From a bacterium (GTDB lineage Bacteria; RUG730; JAAEPJ01), in NCBI GenBank assembly GCA_024222485.1, contig JAAEPJ010000059.1, positions 1 to 38,199 on the forward strand: 38,199 nt of DNA. Reading direction: 5' to 3'. The notes under the pieces are model-generated. The model searched no databases. It was not told where the DNA came from and saw nothing but the letters and a program-made list of their open reading frames with translations. A program made the position numbers and the translations under genes. Positions 17,330 through 24,855 of the stretch are shown piece by piece. Position 1 is the first letter of the stretch. Each line of letters starts with the position of its first letter.

Positions 17330-17647
17330 ATGAGTGAAATTATTAACCAAACATATAACGGAGTATTGCCACAGCAAAAAACGGAAATTTTTAGTTTCAC
17401 AAATGATACAGGCAAGCCTCTTGTTCTTCGTGGGCTTGGTGGAGAGTCAACAGGTAGCGGTGAATGGTTTGTTTATATTGACGATATTTTAAAGGTTAAA
17501 AGGCGAAACACCGCTGCTTTAATAAACATAGACGTAGATTTTCATAGGCACGAGTTGCCTGTTAGCAAAAGCATAAAAGTTAAAGTCATCCATTACGAAG
17601 ATGACTCACAAGATTACAGTATAGATTTGAGGTACACAAATGGCTGA
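17330..17647 (+). CDS. Small tail-accessory beta protein, family A
   Basis: This 105-aa protein is predicted to be all beta: EIFSFTNDTGKPLVLRGLGGE, WFVYIDDILKVKRRNTAALINIDVDF, SIKVKVIHYEDDSQDY. It is paralogous in layout to the N-terminal half of the protein at 22368-22895, which shares a FxxTN, W(F)xY(I)xx...R..AA..ID and IKVIH(F/Y)(E/D)(N/D)D pattern. The role is unknown; context suggests a virion surface or tail-tip domain. The stop overlaps the next gene by 8 bp. Confidence 0.65.
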   Translation: MSEIINQTYNGVLPQQKTEIFSFTNDTGKPLVLRGLGGESTGSGEWFVYIDDILKVKRRNTAALINIDVDFHRHELPVSKSIKVKVIHYEDDSQDYSIDLRYTNG

Positions 17648-17870
17648 TTTAAGAACAAATAATCAAATATCAATAATTCAAGCTGATCAAACATTAAGAC
17701 GTCGGCATATTGAATTACAAGTAAAAGAAAAATATTCTCTTATTAAAAAATTACAAATGCAGATAGAGGATATTAAAAATATAGAAATAGATAGGATTGG
17801 TTTGCAAATAAGAGGAGTAGAGAAAGAAATCGAAAAACTGCAAGCGGAAATACCTATAGACGTAAACTAG
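17640..17870 (+). CDS. Small coiled-coil protein
   Basis: This 76-aa protein is almost entirely helical, with heptad-like spacing of Leu/Ile (LIKKLQMQIEDIKNIEIDRIGLQIRGVEKEIEKLQAEI). It overlaps the preceding gene by 8 bp. Such short coiled coils can trimerise tail appendages, but no specific role can be given. Confidence 0.6.
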   Translation: MADLRTNNQISIIQADQTLRRRHIELQVKEKYSLIKKLQMQIEDIKNIEIDRIGLQIRGVEKEIEKLQAEIPIDVN

Positions 17871-17903
17871 CACATATTATTTAAAAAAGAGGAGGATAAT
17901 ATT

Positions 17904-18755
17904 ATGGCTGATCAAAAAACAAGCTTACCCATTTTTTCGAGGGCGGCTTCAAAACCAGTATCCGTATCTAAAGACACTAGTGCAAATGCAGTAGGAAATC
18001 CTATTTATGCACAGTTATCAGACGGAGTTGATAAATTAGATTTAGTGGTGATTAATAGTGCCTATGGTGCTACACCAGTAACGCTACCAGTAGCAGGGAA
18101 GTATGAGGCGACACCAACAACATATGATGATGGTGATGCTGTACCAATCTTGTTAGATGCAAATGGACGTTTGCAAATCAGTAATGCTGATGAAGATAAT
18201 GCACACGTTTCAGGTGATTCAGGTATGCACGCTTTAGTTGTAAGAAAAGACTTATCAACTGGGGCACTTTCAAGCAATGTTGATACTGATGGCGATTATG
18301 CTTCTATCTTACAAGATGGATTTGGTTCACTATATGTGACTCAAGTAGACCAAAACGGAAAAGCTAACACAGAAACAAGCCCAATGTATGTACAAGTTGT
18401 TGATTCAAATGTAAGTGCATTAGAAATTGTTGATTATGACACCGCAGCAGCGGTTGCAGCAGACGCAACATCTAATCATGATTATGAAGTAACAGCAACA
18501 AAAACCTTAAAAGTACATAAAATTGAGGCAAGTGCTAGTGGAGCTATGAAAATTGAGGCACAAGCGGGACCAGTTGCTTCGCTTGCTACCAAAATTGTTG
18601 GATTTACTTCAATGGCTAATCCAAATTTCATTTATGATTTTGCTGGAATCCTTGAAATCCCAGACACTGGGACAGGAACTTTACGTCTAATCCGAACAAA
18701 CAGAGATGATGACGCAATGGATGTATACTCAACAGTAAGTGGGTATGAAGTATAA
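17904..18755 (+). CDS. Tail-accessory structural protein with family B C-terminal domain
   Basis: This 283-aa protein begins with a strong GAGGAGG site. It has Ala/Thr/Asp-rich beta repeats: VPILLDANGRLQISN, DYASILQDGFGSLYVTQVDQNG. Residues about 190-283 (VTATKTLKVHKIEASASGAM ... IPDTGTGTLRLIRTNRDDDA) share a pattern with the C-terminal domains at 19290-19856 and 19863-20489. It ends before a strong terminator, so it probably closes a transcription unit. A virion surface or fibre role is likely; the function is unproven. Confidence 0.6.
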   Translation: MADQKTSLPIFSRAASKPVSVSKDTSANAVGNPIYAQLSDGVDKLDLVVINSAYGATPVTLPVAGKYEATPTTYDDGDAVPILLDANGRLQISNADEDNAHVSGDSGMHALVVRKDLSTGALSSNVDTDGDYASILQDGFGSLYVTQVDQNGKANTETSPMYVQVVDSNVSALEIVDYDTAAAVAADATSNHDYEVTATKTLKVHKIEASASGAMKIEAQAGPVASLATKIVGFTSMANPNFIYDFAGILEIPDTGTGTLRLIRTNRDDDAMDVYSTVSGYEV

Positions 18756-18765
18756 AAATAATTAG

Positions 18766-18797
18766 TGCCTGCTAGTTTATGCTGGCAGGCATTTTTT
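18766..18797 (+). terminator. Rho-independent terminator
   Basis: TGCCTGC (18766-18772) pairs with GCAGGCA (18785-18791), followed by TTTTTT (18792-18797). It lies just after the stop of the preceding gene and is the clearest terminator in the phage region. Confidence 0.85.
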
Positions 18798-18812
18798 ATA
18801 AAAAATAAAAAC

Positions 18813-18869
18813 ACTAAAAACCCCCTTATTCACAGGGATTTTTAGTAAAAGTTTCGGTGCGAAACTTTT
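18813..18869 (+). repeat. Two hairpins after the terminator
   Basis: ACTAAAAA (18813-18820) pairs with TTTTTAGT (18839-18846), with CCC/GGG inside. The adjoining palindrome at 18847-18869 has a 10-bp stem with loop GTG. The latter is the exact reverse complement of the hairpin at 7584-7606. The pair sits in the 128-bp gap between transcription units and may be regulatory. Confidence 0.75.
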
Positions 18870-18883
18870 TATAAGAGGTCTAT

Positions 18884-19288
18884 ATGAGTAAAAAATTAGA
18901 GTCTGGTAAAGTAAAAAACGAACAAAGAACTAGTCGTAAAATTAAAAAGAAAGATGGGTCTGTTCTTTTAGAAGAAATTGTAAAAGACAAAGATACAGGC
19001 AAAATAACAAAACATACTATTGATGGCAAGTCTGTAATGAAAAAACCAAAACAAGAAGTCGTGCAGATTACTAATGAAAATGCTGCACTTTTAACAGCTA
19101 AATTTTTAAATATGTTATTGCAACAAAATTTAAAACAATTACAGCTTTCTGAAAAAATAAATATGCAACTTACAGAAATGAATTATTACATGAGCTATTT
19201 AGAACCAGAAGCCAAAAGAAGCAAAGACAATGCAGAGCTTATTAAATACTTTGAGCAAAAAGGCTATCAAATAAATAGGAAGGCATAA
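18884..19288 (+). CDS. Hypothetical basic/helical phage protein
   Basis: This 134-aa protein has a Lys-rich N-terminus (SGKVKNEQRTSRKIKKKDGS), a short hydrophilic beta part, and a helical C-terminal half (AALLTAKFLNMLLQQNLKQLQLSEKIN). I recognise no family. It is the first gene after the terminator at 18766-18797 and is 1 bp from the next gene, so it should be co-expressed with the tail-accessory array. RNA or DNA binding is possible because of the charge; this is a guess. Confidence 0.6.
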   Translation: MSKKLESGKVKNEQRTSRKIKKKDGSVLLEEIVKDKDTGKITKHTIDGKSVMKKPKQEVVQITNENAALLTAKFLNMLLQQNLKQLQLSEKINMQLTEMNYYMSYLEPEAKRSKDNAELIKYFEQKGYQINRKA

Positions 19289-19289
19289 T

Positions 19290-19856
19290 ATGGGCGATTT
19301 ACCAAACAGAGGAGACCAGCATGTTCGTTTAAGAGATGAAAACGGAAATGCAGCAGGAATCACTAATGATGGAAAAGTAAAAGTAGAAACAACATCTTCT
19401 TCTACAAGCACGCAGATTGTAAAGATTAAAGGCGATACTACAGGCAATATTGCAGAGGTTACAGCCTCAGGCGAAGTAAAAGTTGTATCACCACCACCTG
19501 CTCCGCCTGCTAATACTGACCCTGTTAATCAAGTGGCTTCAAGCTTAGTAACTTCTGTCGCTGGTGTTGATACAATTTACACTATTACAAATTCTAAAAC
19601 GCTTACAATTCAACGTCTTTCAGGCGGTGCAGAATCAAGCAATAGTGGCTCTATAATTGAATTATATGAAGACCCTAATGGCGATAAATCAGTAATGAAC
19701 TTAATAGACGCAATCTTTGTAAATGGTAGTTCTGCTCAAAAAGACCTAAATATTACATATACAGGCGATGGCACAAGACGCATTATTTTAAGACGCCGTA
19801 ATTTTGGCGGTGGTTCTTATGAAATGGTTTGTCGTTGGGCTGGATATGAGGAGTAA
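19290..19856 (+). CDS. Tail-accessory protein, family B
   Basis: This 188-aa protein has an N-terminal VRLRDENGNAAGITNDGKVKVET segment of the kind found in adhesive phage appendages, a Pro-rich linker (PPPAPPANTDP, about 68-79), and a C-terminal domain (TITNSKTLTIQRLSGGAES ... ELYEDPNGD ... GDGTRRIILRRRNFGGG). The same C-terminal domain follows a similar PPPSAPPN linker in the next gene. A virion accessory or receptor-binding role is inferred from position and duplication. Confidence 0.6.
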   Translation: MGDLPNRGDQHVRLRDENGNAAGITNDGKVKVETTSSSTSTQIVKIKGDTTGNIAEVTASGEVKVVSPPPAPPANTDPVNQVASSLVTSVAGVDTIYTITNSKTLTIQRLSGGAESSNSGSIIELYEDPNGDKSVMNLIDAIFVNGSSAQKDLNITYTGDGTRRIILRRRNFGGGSYEMVCRWAGYEE

Positions 19857-19862
19857 AAAAAT

Positions 19863-20489
19863 ATGGGACAAATAAAAGTAAACTGGACAAAGTTTAAGGA
19901 TGTATACAACACATTTGAGACCCCTATATCATACCTTGAAGAAACAGAGTTTTACGATATATGGATGTTTGTAAATGGACGAGAATATATCACAGTATTA
20001 CCAAAAGAAACACCACGCTCAAGCGATCAAGTTGACTTTGAAGATAATTATAAATCATCTGTAGCAAATACAATCAATGTATGGACGAGTGCAAGAGCAA
20101 CATCAGCTGGCGAGTTAATTATAGCTCAACCCCCACCATCCGCACCACCAAATACAGTGGCATTAAGCAAAGATTATTTTGACGATATGGCAAGCCAACA
20201 GAATGATTATTACACAATTACAAACGGAAAAACATTAGTCATTCAAAGATTTAAGGGTGCAGCGGAAGAAGCCAATGACTCTACTAAAATTGAACTATAT
20301 GAAGATGTAAACGGAGATGGCAACACCTTAAATTTAATAGAACTTATGTACTTAAATAGTAGTCAACACACTTTTAACCTTGATAAAGAACTGATTGGAG
20401 ATGGCTCAAGAAGGGTATTAATAAGACGTACCCCTTATGGTGGAGGAGCAAGAGAAGTTTTTGCAAAATGGGAGGGCTTTGAAAAATGA
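19863..20489 (+). CDS. Tail-accessory protein, families C and B joined
   Basis: This 208-aa protein pairs an N-terminal module (WTKFKDVYNTFETPISYLEE ... DIWMFVNGREYITVLP ... VDFEDNYK, family C) with a PPPSAPPNT linker and a C-terminal family B domain (TITNGKTLVIQRFKGAAEE ... ELYEDVNGDGN ... GDGSRRVLIRRTPYGGG). The C-terminal half is clearly homologous to the preceding gene. The N-terminal half is homologous to 20486 and more weakly to 21099. The TGA overlaps the next ATG (ATGA). Confidence 0.65.
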   Translation: MGQIKVNWTKFKDVYNTFETPISYLEETEFYDIWMFVNGREYITVLPKETPRSSDQVDFEDNYKSSVANTINVWTSARATSAGELIIAQPPPSAPPNTVALSKDYFDDMASQQNDYYTITNGKTLVIQRFKGAAEEANDSTKIELYEDVNGDGNTLNLIELMYLNSSQHTFNLDKELIGDGSRRVLIRRTPYGGGAREVFAKWEGFEK

Positions 20490-20923
20490 CAAATACTGTA
20501 AGAATATCTTGGAGTGAACTAAAAACTTTAAAAAATACTTTTAATGTACCTTTTTATTTTTTTTAGAATGAAGAAATATACAACGTTTGGATAAACATAA
20601 ATGATAAAGAATTTTGCTCAAGATTACACAAAAATAGTGGAGTTGATGTTACTGATTTTGAAGATTTTTATATGCCTAATGCCAATCAACAAATAGATAA
20701 ACCCTATAAATATGTTCCTAAAGTATTTCATAGCTCAGTAGATAATTCTATTAGTTCAGGACAAACAGAAACCATCATAAATGAAGATATTGTAGGGCAA
20801 CTAGATGAGATTATGATTAGAGTACAAGATAGCGATATGGATGTGATACTAGAGATTGATGGTGAGGAAGTCTACAACTTTAATCTTAAAAAATTAAAAG
20901 ATGATTATGGAGTAAAAGTATGA
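20486..20923 (+). pseudogene. Tail-accessory gene split by an in-frame amber codon
   Basis: ATG 20486 overlaps the upstream stop and opens a frame that reads NTVRISWSELKTLKNTFNVPF, then meets TAG at 20564-20566. It continues in the same frame (NEEIYNVWINI ... DVTDFEDFY ... to TGA 20923). Aligned with the paralogue at 19863, the stop replaces a Glu codon (FETPISYLEE vs FNVPFYFF-stop-NEE), so one base change explains it. A downstream ATG at 20672 would give an 83-aa product with the C-terminal beta domain (DIVGQLDEIMIRVQDSDMDV). It may be a decayed gene, a read-through product, or a site where a suppressor matters. Confidence 0.7.
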
Positions 20924-21102
20924 GTAGTAAATCACATGGAACACTAATAAGAATAGGCGTAAGCTCTAATGGCAAACAATTTTTTGACAAATATACTGTA
21001 CCTGTTGATGTCAAAAATAATATCACAATAAAAGTAAAAAATAACAAATCAAGCTCTAAAAAAGTGTATTCGTATATTGTGCGAATGAGGAAGTTATCAT
21101 GA
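20920..21102 (+). CDS. Small beta protein, probable partner of the preceding gene
   Basis: This 60-aa product overlaps the previous gene by 4 bp (ATGA) and the next by 4 bp. Its sequence (GTLIRIGVSSNGKQFFDKYTVPVDVKNNITIKVKN) looks like the second half of a beta sandwich. The first half may be the C-terminus of the preceding product, so the two may form one split domain. No known family was recognised. Confidence 0.55.
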   Translation: MSSKSHGTLIRIGVSSNGKQFFDKYTVPVDVKNNITIKVKNNKSSSKKVYSYIVRMRKLS

Positions 21103-21869
21103 ACAAAAATATATCGTGGAATGAATTAAAAATAGTAAATGGTGTCTGGGGATATAGTGAAGATAATAAAGAATATTCTGTCTTTAAAACTGATGGAAAT
21201 AGAACATATACCATTTCTTTTGATAAAGAGGAATACAACGCAGAAGGCACGGACTGCAAAGACTTTTATGACAACTATAAAACAGATATAGACGAAAATA
21301 AATATCCTGTAGAAATAAGACGAGCTAATGATAATAAACAAACCCTTCAAGTATCTTCGAGAGAGATTGGAATGTTTTTATTTTGGACATCTTGTTTTGA
21401 TAAAACTACCGCAACAACAGCAATAGGCGAAGGTGATAGATTACTTTTAGAGTTAAACGATACCGATACAGAAAAGGCTATAGAAGGTAAATTTTTACAA
21501 GATGTTTTTATTGAAGATGGTGTAGTTTATTTTGAAAATGCACCGCTTGGGGCAAATATTTCTTTTGCGGTTGTATGTCCGATGGGTGCTTATTATTACA
21601 AACATTTTGATACTGGCAAACCCTGTTCTCATGATAATTCAAAGGCAACTATTGCTCAAGCAACGAGTGAAATTATCCTTGCTGAATTTGTTAAAAATGT
21701 TCTTTTGTTTGGTACAAACACTCAAGGCATTACATTTGATTCATCAGATTTCAGTAAAATTTCACAATATTACAACATAAAAATCACTGTTAAAAATGGT
21801 GATACAAAAGCCAATTTTAAAGTTTGGGCTATGCTTAAAGGTTGTAGGGAGATTTTAACGAATGATTAG
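21099..21869 (+). CDS. Tail-accessory protein with family C N-terminus
   Basis: This 256-aa protein starts with ISWNELKIVNGVWGYSEDNKEYSVFKTDG and CKDFYDNYK, which resembles the family C N-terminal module. Residues about 75-250 form a long beta-rich domain (GEGDRLLLELNDTDTEKAIEG, FLQDVFIEDGVVYFENAPLGANISFAVVCPMGAYY) with PCSHDNSK and a C-terminal YYNIKITVKNGDTKANFKVWAMLKG. It resembles receptor-binding or jelly-roll domains in general layout only. It overlaps both neighbours. Confidence 0.6.
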   Translation: MNKNISWNELKIVNGVWGYSEDNKEYSVFKTDGNRTYTISFDKEEYNAEGTDCKDFYDNYKTDIDENKYPVEIRRANDNKQTLQVSSREIGMFLFWTSCFDKTTATTAIGEGDRLLLELNDTDTEKAIEGKFLQDVFIEDGVVYFENAPLGANISFAVVCPMGAYYYKHFDTGKPCSHDNSKATIAQATSEIILAEFVKNVLLFGTNTQGITFDSSDFSKISQYYNIKITVKNGDTKANFKVWAMLKGCREILTND

Positions 21870-22371
21870 ACGTGGCAGTCTTATTTTATTTAAAAATGAC
21901 ACTGGTATTTTTGCTAGATTAATCCGGTTTTTTACACAGAGTGAATATCACCATGTGGGGCTGGTTATAGGTACTCAAAAACATAGACAAGGGTTAGTTT
22001 TACACATAATAGAGGCAAAAGTTTTAAAAGGCGTAATACTCACTAAATATGTTTATAACAACTCTGATCATTCTATATATGAGCATATGAGTATGACTTT
22101 AAAGTTAAGACATAAAATTTGTAGTGAAGCCTTTTTATATTTAGGAAGTAAATACGATTGGGTAGCTGTGATATACAAACTTTTTTTAAAAATTACTTTT
22201 GGGGATAGAAGAAAAAATATTTTAAACGATAAAGACAGTTATTATTGTTCAGAATTTGTAAGTCAATTATTTGCTGAAAATGGGCTTTATTTTAGCAGGA
22301 GAATACCTATTGAAAATATTGAGCCTGTTAATATTGCGCTTTCTAAATATACGACAGAGGTTTTGGCATGA
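21862..22371 (+). CDS. Permuted papain-like (YiiX/NlpC-P60 superfamily) enzyme
   Basis: This 169-aa protein has the YiiX-type permuted papain layout: GSLILFKND at the N-terminus, then YHHVGLVIG with the catalytic His (His31), and late in the chain YYCSEFVSQLFAENG with the catalytic Cys129. Family members hydrolyse amide or ester bonds in peptidoglycan peptides or lipids. In a phage it could act as a cell-wall or envelope hydrolase used at entry or exit. It overlaps the preceding gene by 8 bp and the next by 4 bp inside the tail-accessory array, so a virion-associated enzyme is possible. Confidence 0.75.
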   Translation: MIRRGSLILFKNDTGIFARLIRFFTQSEYHHVGLVIGTQKHRQGLVLHIIEAKVLKGVILTKYVYNNSDHSIYEHMSMTLKLRHKICSEAFLYLGSKYDWVAVIYKLFLKITFGDRRKNILNDKDSYYCSEFVSQLFAENGLYFSRRIPIENIEPVNIALSKYTTEVLA

Positions 22372-22895
22372 TTGAATATGGAGCAATAGCTGATATTCCA
22401 AAAGATGTTGAGGTTACAGTTTTTACTTTAACAAATACAGAAAAAACAAGATATGTAAGACAAATAGGAATTACAAGCTCTGTTCAGTCTTTATGGTTTA
22501 TCTATAAAAATATGGAGCTACTTTTAAGGCGTAGATTAAACGCTGCTCAAGCTTCTTTGGATATAGCATTATTTAATCTTGACCTTGAAATAGGCGATAT
22601 TTTAGACATAAAAGTTATTCATTTTGATAATGATTTGACCTTAGGAAAATTTAGTAACGAAGTAATAATAACAGACACAAAAGAGGAAGAAATAGGCGAT
22701 TTTGGACTGACTTTACAAGCTACTCTTTTTATAGAAACTGAAATTACTGGAAAAATAGAAACAGAAAAAGGTTTAACAGGGAAAATATCTCTTGAAAGAG
22801 AACTTATAGGAAAGCTAGACACATTACCAATTTTAAAGGCTAATCTTGAAAAAGAACAGTCGCTTATTGGCATTATTCAAGGAGTGGAGATATGA
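22368..22895 (+). CDS. Tail-accessory beta protein, family A with extension
   Basis: This 175-aa protein has an N-terminal domain paralogous to 17330-17647 (VFTLTNTEKTRYVRQIGI, SLWFIYKNMELLLRRRLNAA, DIKVIHFDNDLT). The C-terminal part has short repeats of the form E.ELTGKI (IETEITGKIETEKGLTGK, LERELIGKLDT), about 10 residues each at 120-165. These are a likely elongated or oligomerising stalk. No enzyme motif is visible. Confidence 0.6.
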   Translation: MIEYGAIADIPKDVEVTVFTLTNTEKTRYVRQIGITSSVQSLWFIYKNMELLLRRRLNAAQASLDIALFNLDLEIGDILDIKVIHFDNDLTLGKFSNEVIITDTKEEEIGDFGLTLQATLFIETEITGKIETEKGLTGKISLERELIGKLDTLPILKANLEKEQSLIGIIQGVEI

Positions 22896-23272
22896 AACTA
22901 AATTTATTAAAAGGCAATACAGAAACCTTAAAATTACTGATACAAGATGAGAACGGAAACGCATTAACAACTCTTGGAACTGCAACAGCGGTTCGTTTTG
23001 TATTTAAAGAAGACCCAGAGTCAGCAGATCAAGCCTCCGTTTTACTAAAAACATTAACAACTGACCCATCACCAATAACAATTGATGATCCAAGTCAGGG
23101 CTATATCAAAATACCTTTAACAAAAGATGAAATGGATATAACACCAGGCGAATATTTTGTAGGAATACAAATAGAATGGGACAATGAGCATAGAGAACTT
23201 AAAAAAATACTAATCAATGGAGCAGAAATAGAAAAAGTAAGAATAGTACAAGATATAGTGAGGGGCAGTTAA
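22892..23272 (+). CDS. BppU N-terminal-like baseplate/Ig-fold protein
   Basis: This 126-aa protein resembles small BppU-N-like domains that sit in phage baseplate accessory proteins: LNLLKGNTETLKLLIQDENG, VRFVFKEDPES, GYIKIPLTKDEMDITPGEYFVGIQIEW. The typical order is a first strand with a short binding phrase, a buried VRFVF strand, and a PG.Y...I.(I/W) strand near the end. A role as a tail-associated Ig-fold adaptor is inferred. It overlaps both neighbours by 1-4 bp. Confidence 0.55.
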   Translation: MKLNLLKGNTETLKLLIQDENGNALTTLGTATAVRFVFKEDPESADQASVLLKTLTTDPSPITIDDPSQGYIKIPLTKDEMDITPGEYFVGIQIEWDNEHRELKKILINGAEIEKVRIVQDIVRGS

Positions 23273-23661
23273 TGGAACAAGTTATAGCAAAAATTTTTAC
23301 AGAGAACGGACTATTAGCAGGTGCTTTTATTCTTGTATTGATAATCCTATTTTATTCAATCCCTAAAATATTTTATTTTCTTATTTCAAAAATAATGAAA
23401 CAACAAGATGAAAATTGGCGAACAGTAGTAAAACAACTTGAAAGCATAAGTACAAGAACAGCGAAACGAGAAGAACAGCACCTTACAGTTATGGCACAAA
23501 TAAGCAATGGTATGGCTGAGTTTTTAAACGAATTACGCTTATTTAGAAACGATAATATGAACGCTCTTCAAGTATGTAAAGATAATTTATCAAATATAAA
23601 AGCAGAAATAGAAAGAAATAGAATGACCTGCAAAGAAGAACATGCAAGGTTAGAAAAATAA
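23272..23661 (+). CDS. Holin-like single-span membrane protein
   Basis: This 129-aa protein has one strong membrane span (LLAGAFILVLIILFYSIPKIFYFLI, residues about 13-38), then a long charged coiled-coil tail (EDNWRTVVKQLESISTRT-like through LEK). It sits directly before the endolysin, the usual holin position. The layout fits BhlA/UviB-type holins or membrane anchors. An alternative is a spanin-like or superinfection-exclusion protein. Confidence 0.6.
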   Translation: MEQVIAKIFTENGLLAGAFILVLIILFYSIPKIFYFLISKIMKQQDENWRTVVKQLESISTRTAKREEQHLTVMAQISNGMAEFLNELRLFRNDNMNALQVCKDNLSNIKAEIERNRMTCKEEHARLEK

Positions 23662-23677
23662 AAACTGGAGGTAAAAA

Positions 23678-24064
23678 ATGCCAAGATTTTCAAAAAGGTC
23701 AAAGCAGGCACTAGAAACATGCCACGAGGACTTACAAAAATTAATGAATGAAGCAATTAAGTATTATGATTTTTCTGTTCTTTGTGGTTATAGAGGAGAG
23801 GAAGCCCAAAACAAAGCATTTGAGCAAGGATATTCAAAAGTTAAATTTCCTAATGGTCGTCATAATGAACGCCCCTCAACTGCTGTAGATTGTGCCCCAT
23901 ATCCTATAAAATGGAATAGAGAATTTAGATGGAGATTTGCTTTTATGGCTGGAGTAATAACTACAGTCGCAAAACAGCTTGATATAGAAATAGAATGGGG
24001 TGGCGATTGGCAGAAATGGAAAGATAGACCACATTTTCAATTAAAACTTAAGGAGAATAAGTAA
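23678..24064 (+). CDS. Endolysin, L-alanyl-D-glutamate peptidase type (M15)
   Basis: This 128-aa protein carries the VanY/M15 zinc peptidase pattern: SVLCGYRGEEAQNKAFEQGYSK, then NGRHNERPSTAVDCAP with zinc ligands His62 and Asp71, and DRPHFQL with His119. Asp110 in EWGGDW is the likely catalytic acid. These enzymes cut the peptide stems of peptidoglycan at lysis. Length is normal for a stand-alone catalytic domain, with no wall-binding domain, typical of phages of diderm hosts. GGAGG precedes the start. Confidence 0.9.
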   Translation: MPRFSKRSKQALETCHEDLQKLMNEAIKYYDFSVLCGYRGEEAQNKAFEQGYSKVKFPNGRHNERPSTAVDCAPYPIKWNREFRWRFAFMAGVITTVAKQLDIEIEWGGDWQKWKDRPHFQLKLKENK

Positions 24065-24065
24065 A

Positions 24066-24554
24066 ATGATGAATGAAATTTTAAATGCAATATGGCAACA
24101 TATTCAACCAATGATCGGAGAAATTATATTTGTAGTGATTAGTATTATTTTAACCAAAATAGGAATGCCGAAATTGTTTAATAAAGGGCTTGGATTGCTT
24201 TTTAGTTATATTCCATATAAACCAGTGGAAGCAATGGCATGGGGTCTTGTAAGGCATTTAGCAGAGAAATATAAAGATGAATTACCAGGACAAGCAAAAG
24301 CAGATAGAATATTTAAAGAAATCAAAGAACATTATGCTTGGTTTCCTGATAAAAAATTAATGGCAATAATAAAGACACAATATAGAGCTTGGCAAGGACA
24401 ATTGGTTGAGGAAAAAAAAGGCAGATTGTGTCTTAAATTATATAAAACTTCTAAAGTAATAAGTAAAATATTGTCTTATGTTGAATATGGAACATTTAAA
24501 ACATCTTTAACACATCAAACTTATACAGGAATTAAATTTAAAATTAGATGGTAA
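24066..24554 (+). CDS. Second membrane protein of the lysis module (unknown)
   Basis: This 162-aa protein has one N-terminal membrane span (MIGEIIFVVISIILTKIGMPKLF), followed by an amphipathic helical region and the YAWFPDKKLMAIIKTQYRAWQGQL block. It is the last gene of the phage operon, so it could be a second holin or an antiholin. The C-terminal 45 residues (LCLKLYKTSKVISKILSYVE...) look different in composition and may be a late addition from outside the phage. The TAA is followed by about 1 kb without a gene. Confidence 0.55.
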   Translation: MMNEILNAIWQHIQPMIGEIIFVVISIILTKIGMPKLFNKGLGLLFSYIPYKPVEAMAWGLVRHLAEKYKDELPGQAKADRIFKEIKEHYAWFPDKKLMAIIKTQYRAWQGQLVEEKKGRLCLKLYKTSKVISKILSYVEYGTFKTSLTHQTYTGIKFKIRW

Positions 24555-24651
24555 TTTATTATTTTTTTCAAATTTCTATTTTGATTTATCTGGAAAATTA
24601 AAAAAATGTCTTATACATATTCTGCCGCATCTATTAGCTAAAACAGAAAAG

Positions 24652-24666
24652 GTCTCACGGTGAGAC
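24652..24666. promoter_or_regulatory. Palindrome GTCTCACGGTGAGAC, candidate parS site
   Basis: A perfect 7-bp inverted repeat around a central G. The same sequence with a central C occurs at 28729-28743, after parB. The half-site resembles half of the Spo0J/ParB site TGTTTCAC-GTGAAACA, but the odd length differs from chromosomal parS. It lies 14 bp upstream of an ATGGGTTTG repeat in both locations. It may be a partition site, a Rep or ParB operator, or a hairpin in RNA. Confidence 0.55.
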
Positions 24667-24680
24667 ATTTATAAAATCAC

Positions 24681-24855
24681 GATGGGTTTGTATCTAAATA
24701 ATATCTCCCCAAAAACTAACTTTTCACGTCTTATACATAGAATATAATAATAAATTATATATAGATTAAAAGTTATACATAAAAAATTCACTCTATTTCT
24801 CTCTCTATGGTCTTGTATATAAAAACCCTTCTTTTACTATGGTTTTGCATATAAA
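24681..24855 (+). repeat. Three direct copies of a rep-region motif
   Basis: GATGGGTTTGTATCTAAAT (24681-24699), CTATGGTCTTGTATATAAA (24805-24823) and CTATGGTTTTGCATATAAAT (24837-24856) share the consensus CTATGGgTTTGTATATAAA. Related copies occur at 25381-25400 (reverse strand) and 28759-28777. They may bind the Rep-like protein as iterons, or serve as operators near promoters. Confidence 0.65.

Noticed and set aside
20564-20566. TAG read as a sense codon throughout the phage
   Set aside because: Several genes here end cleanly with TAG (for example at 3950, 4293 and 5789), so general amber recoding is not supported.
21532-21780. A + strand 82-aa frame overlapping the gene at 21099-21869
   Set aside because: It lies wholly inside a well-supported gene in another frame, with no ribosome site and a composition expected of a shadow.
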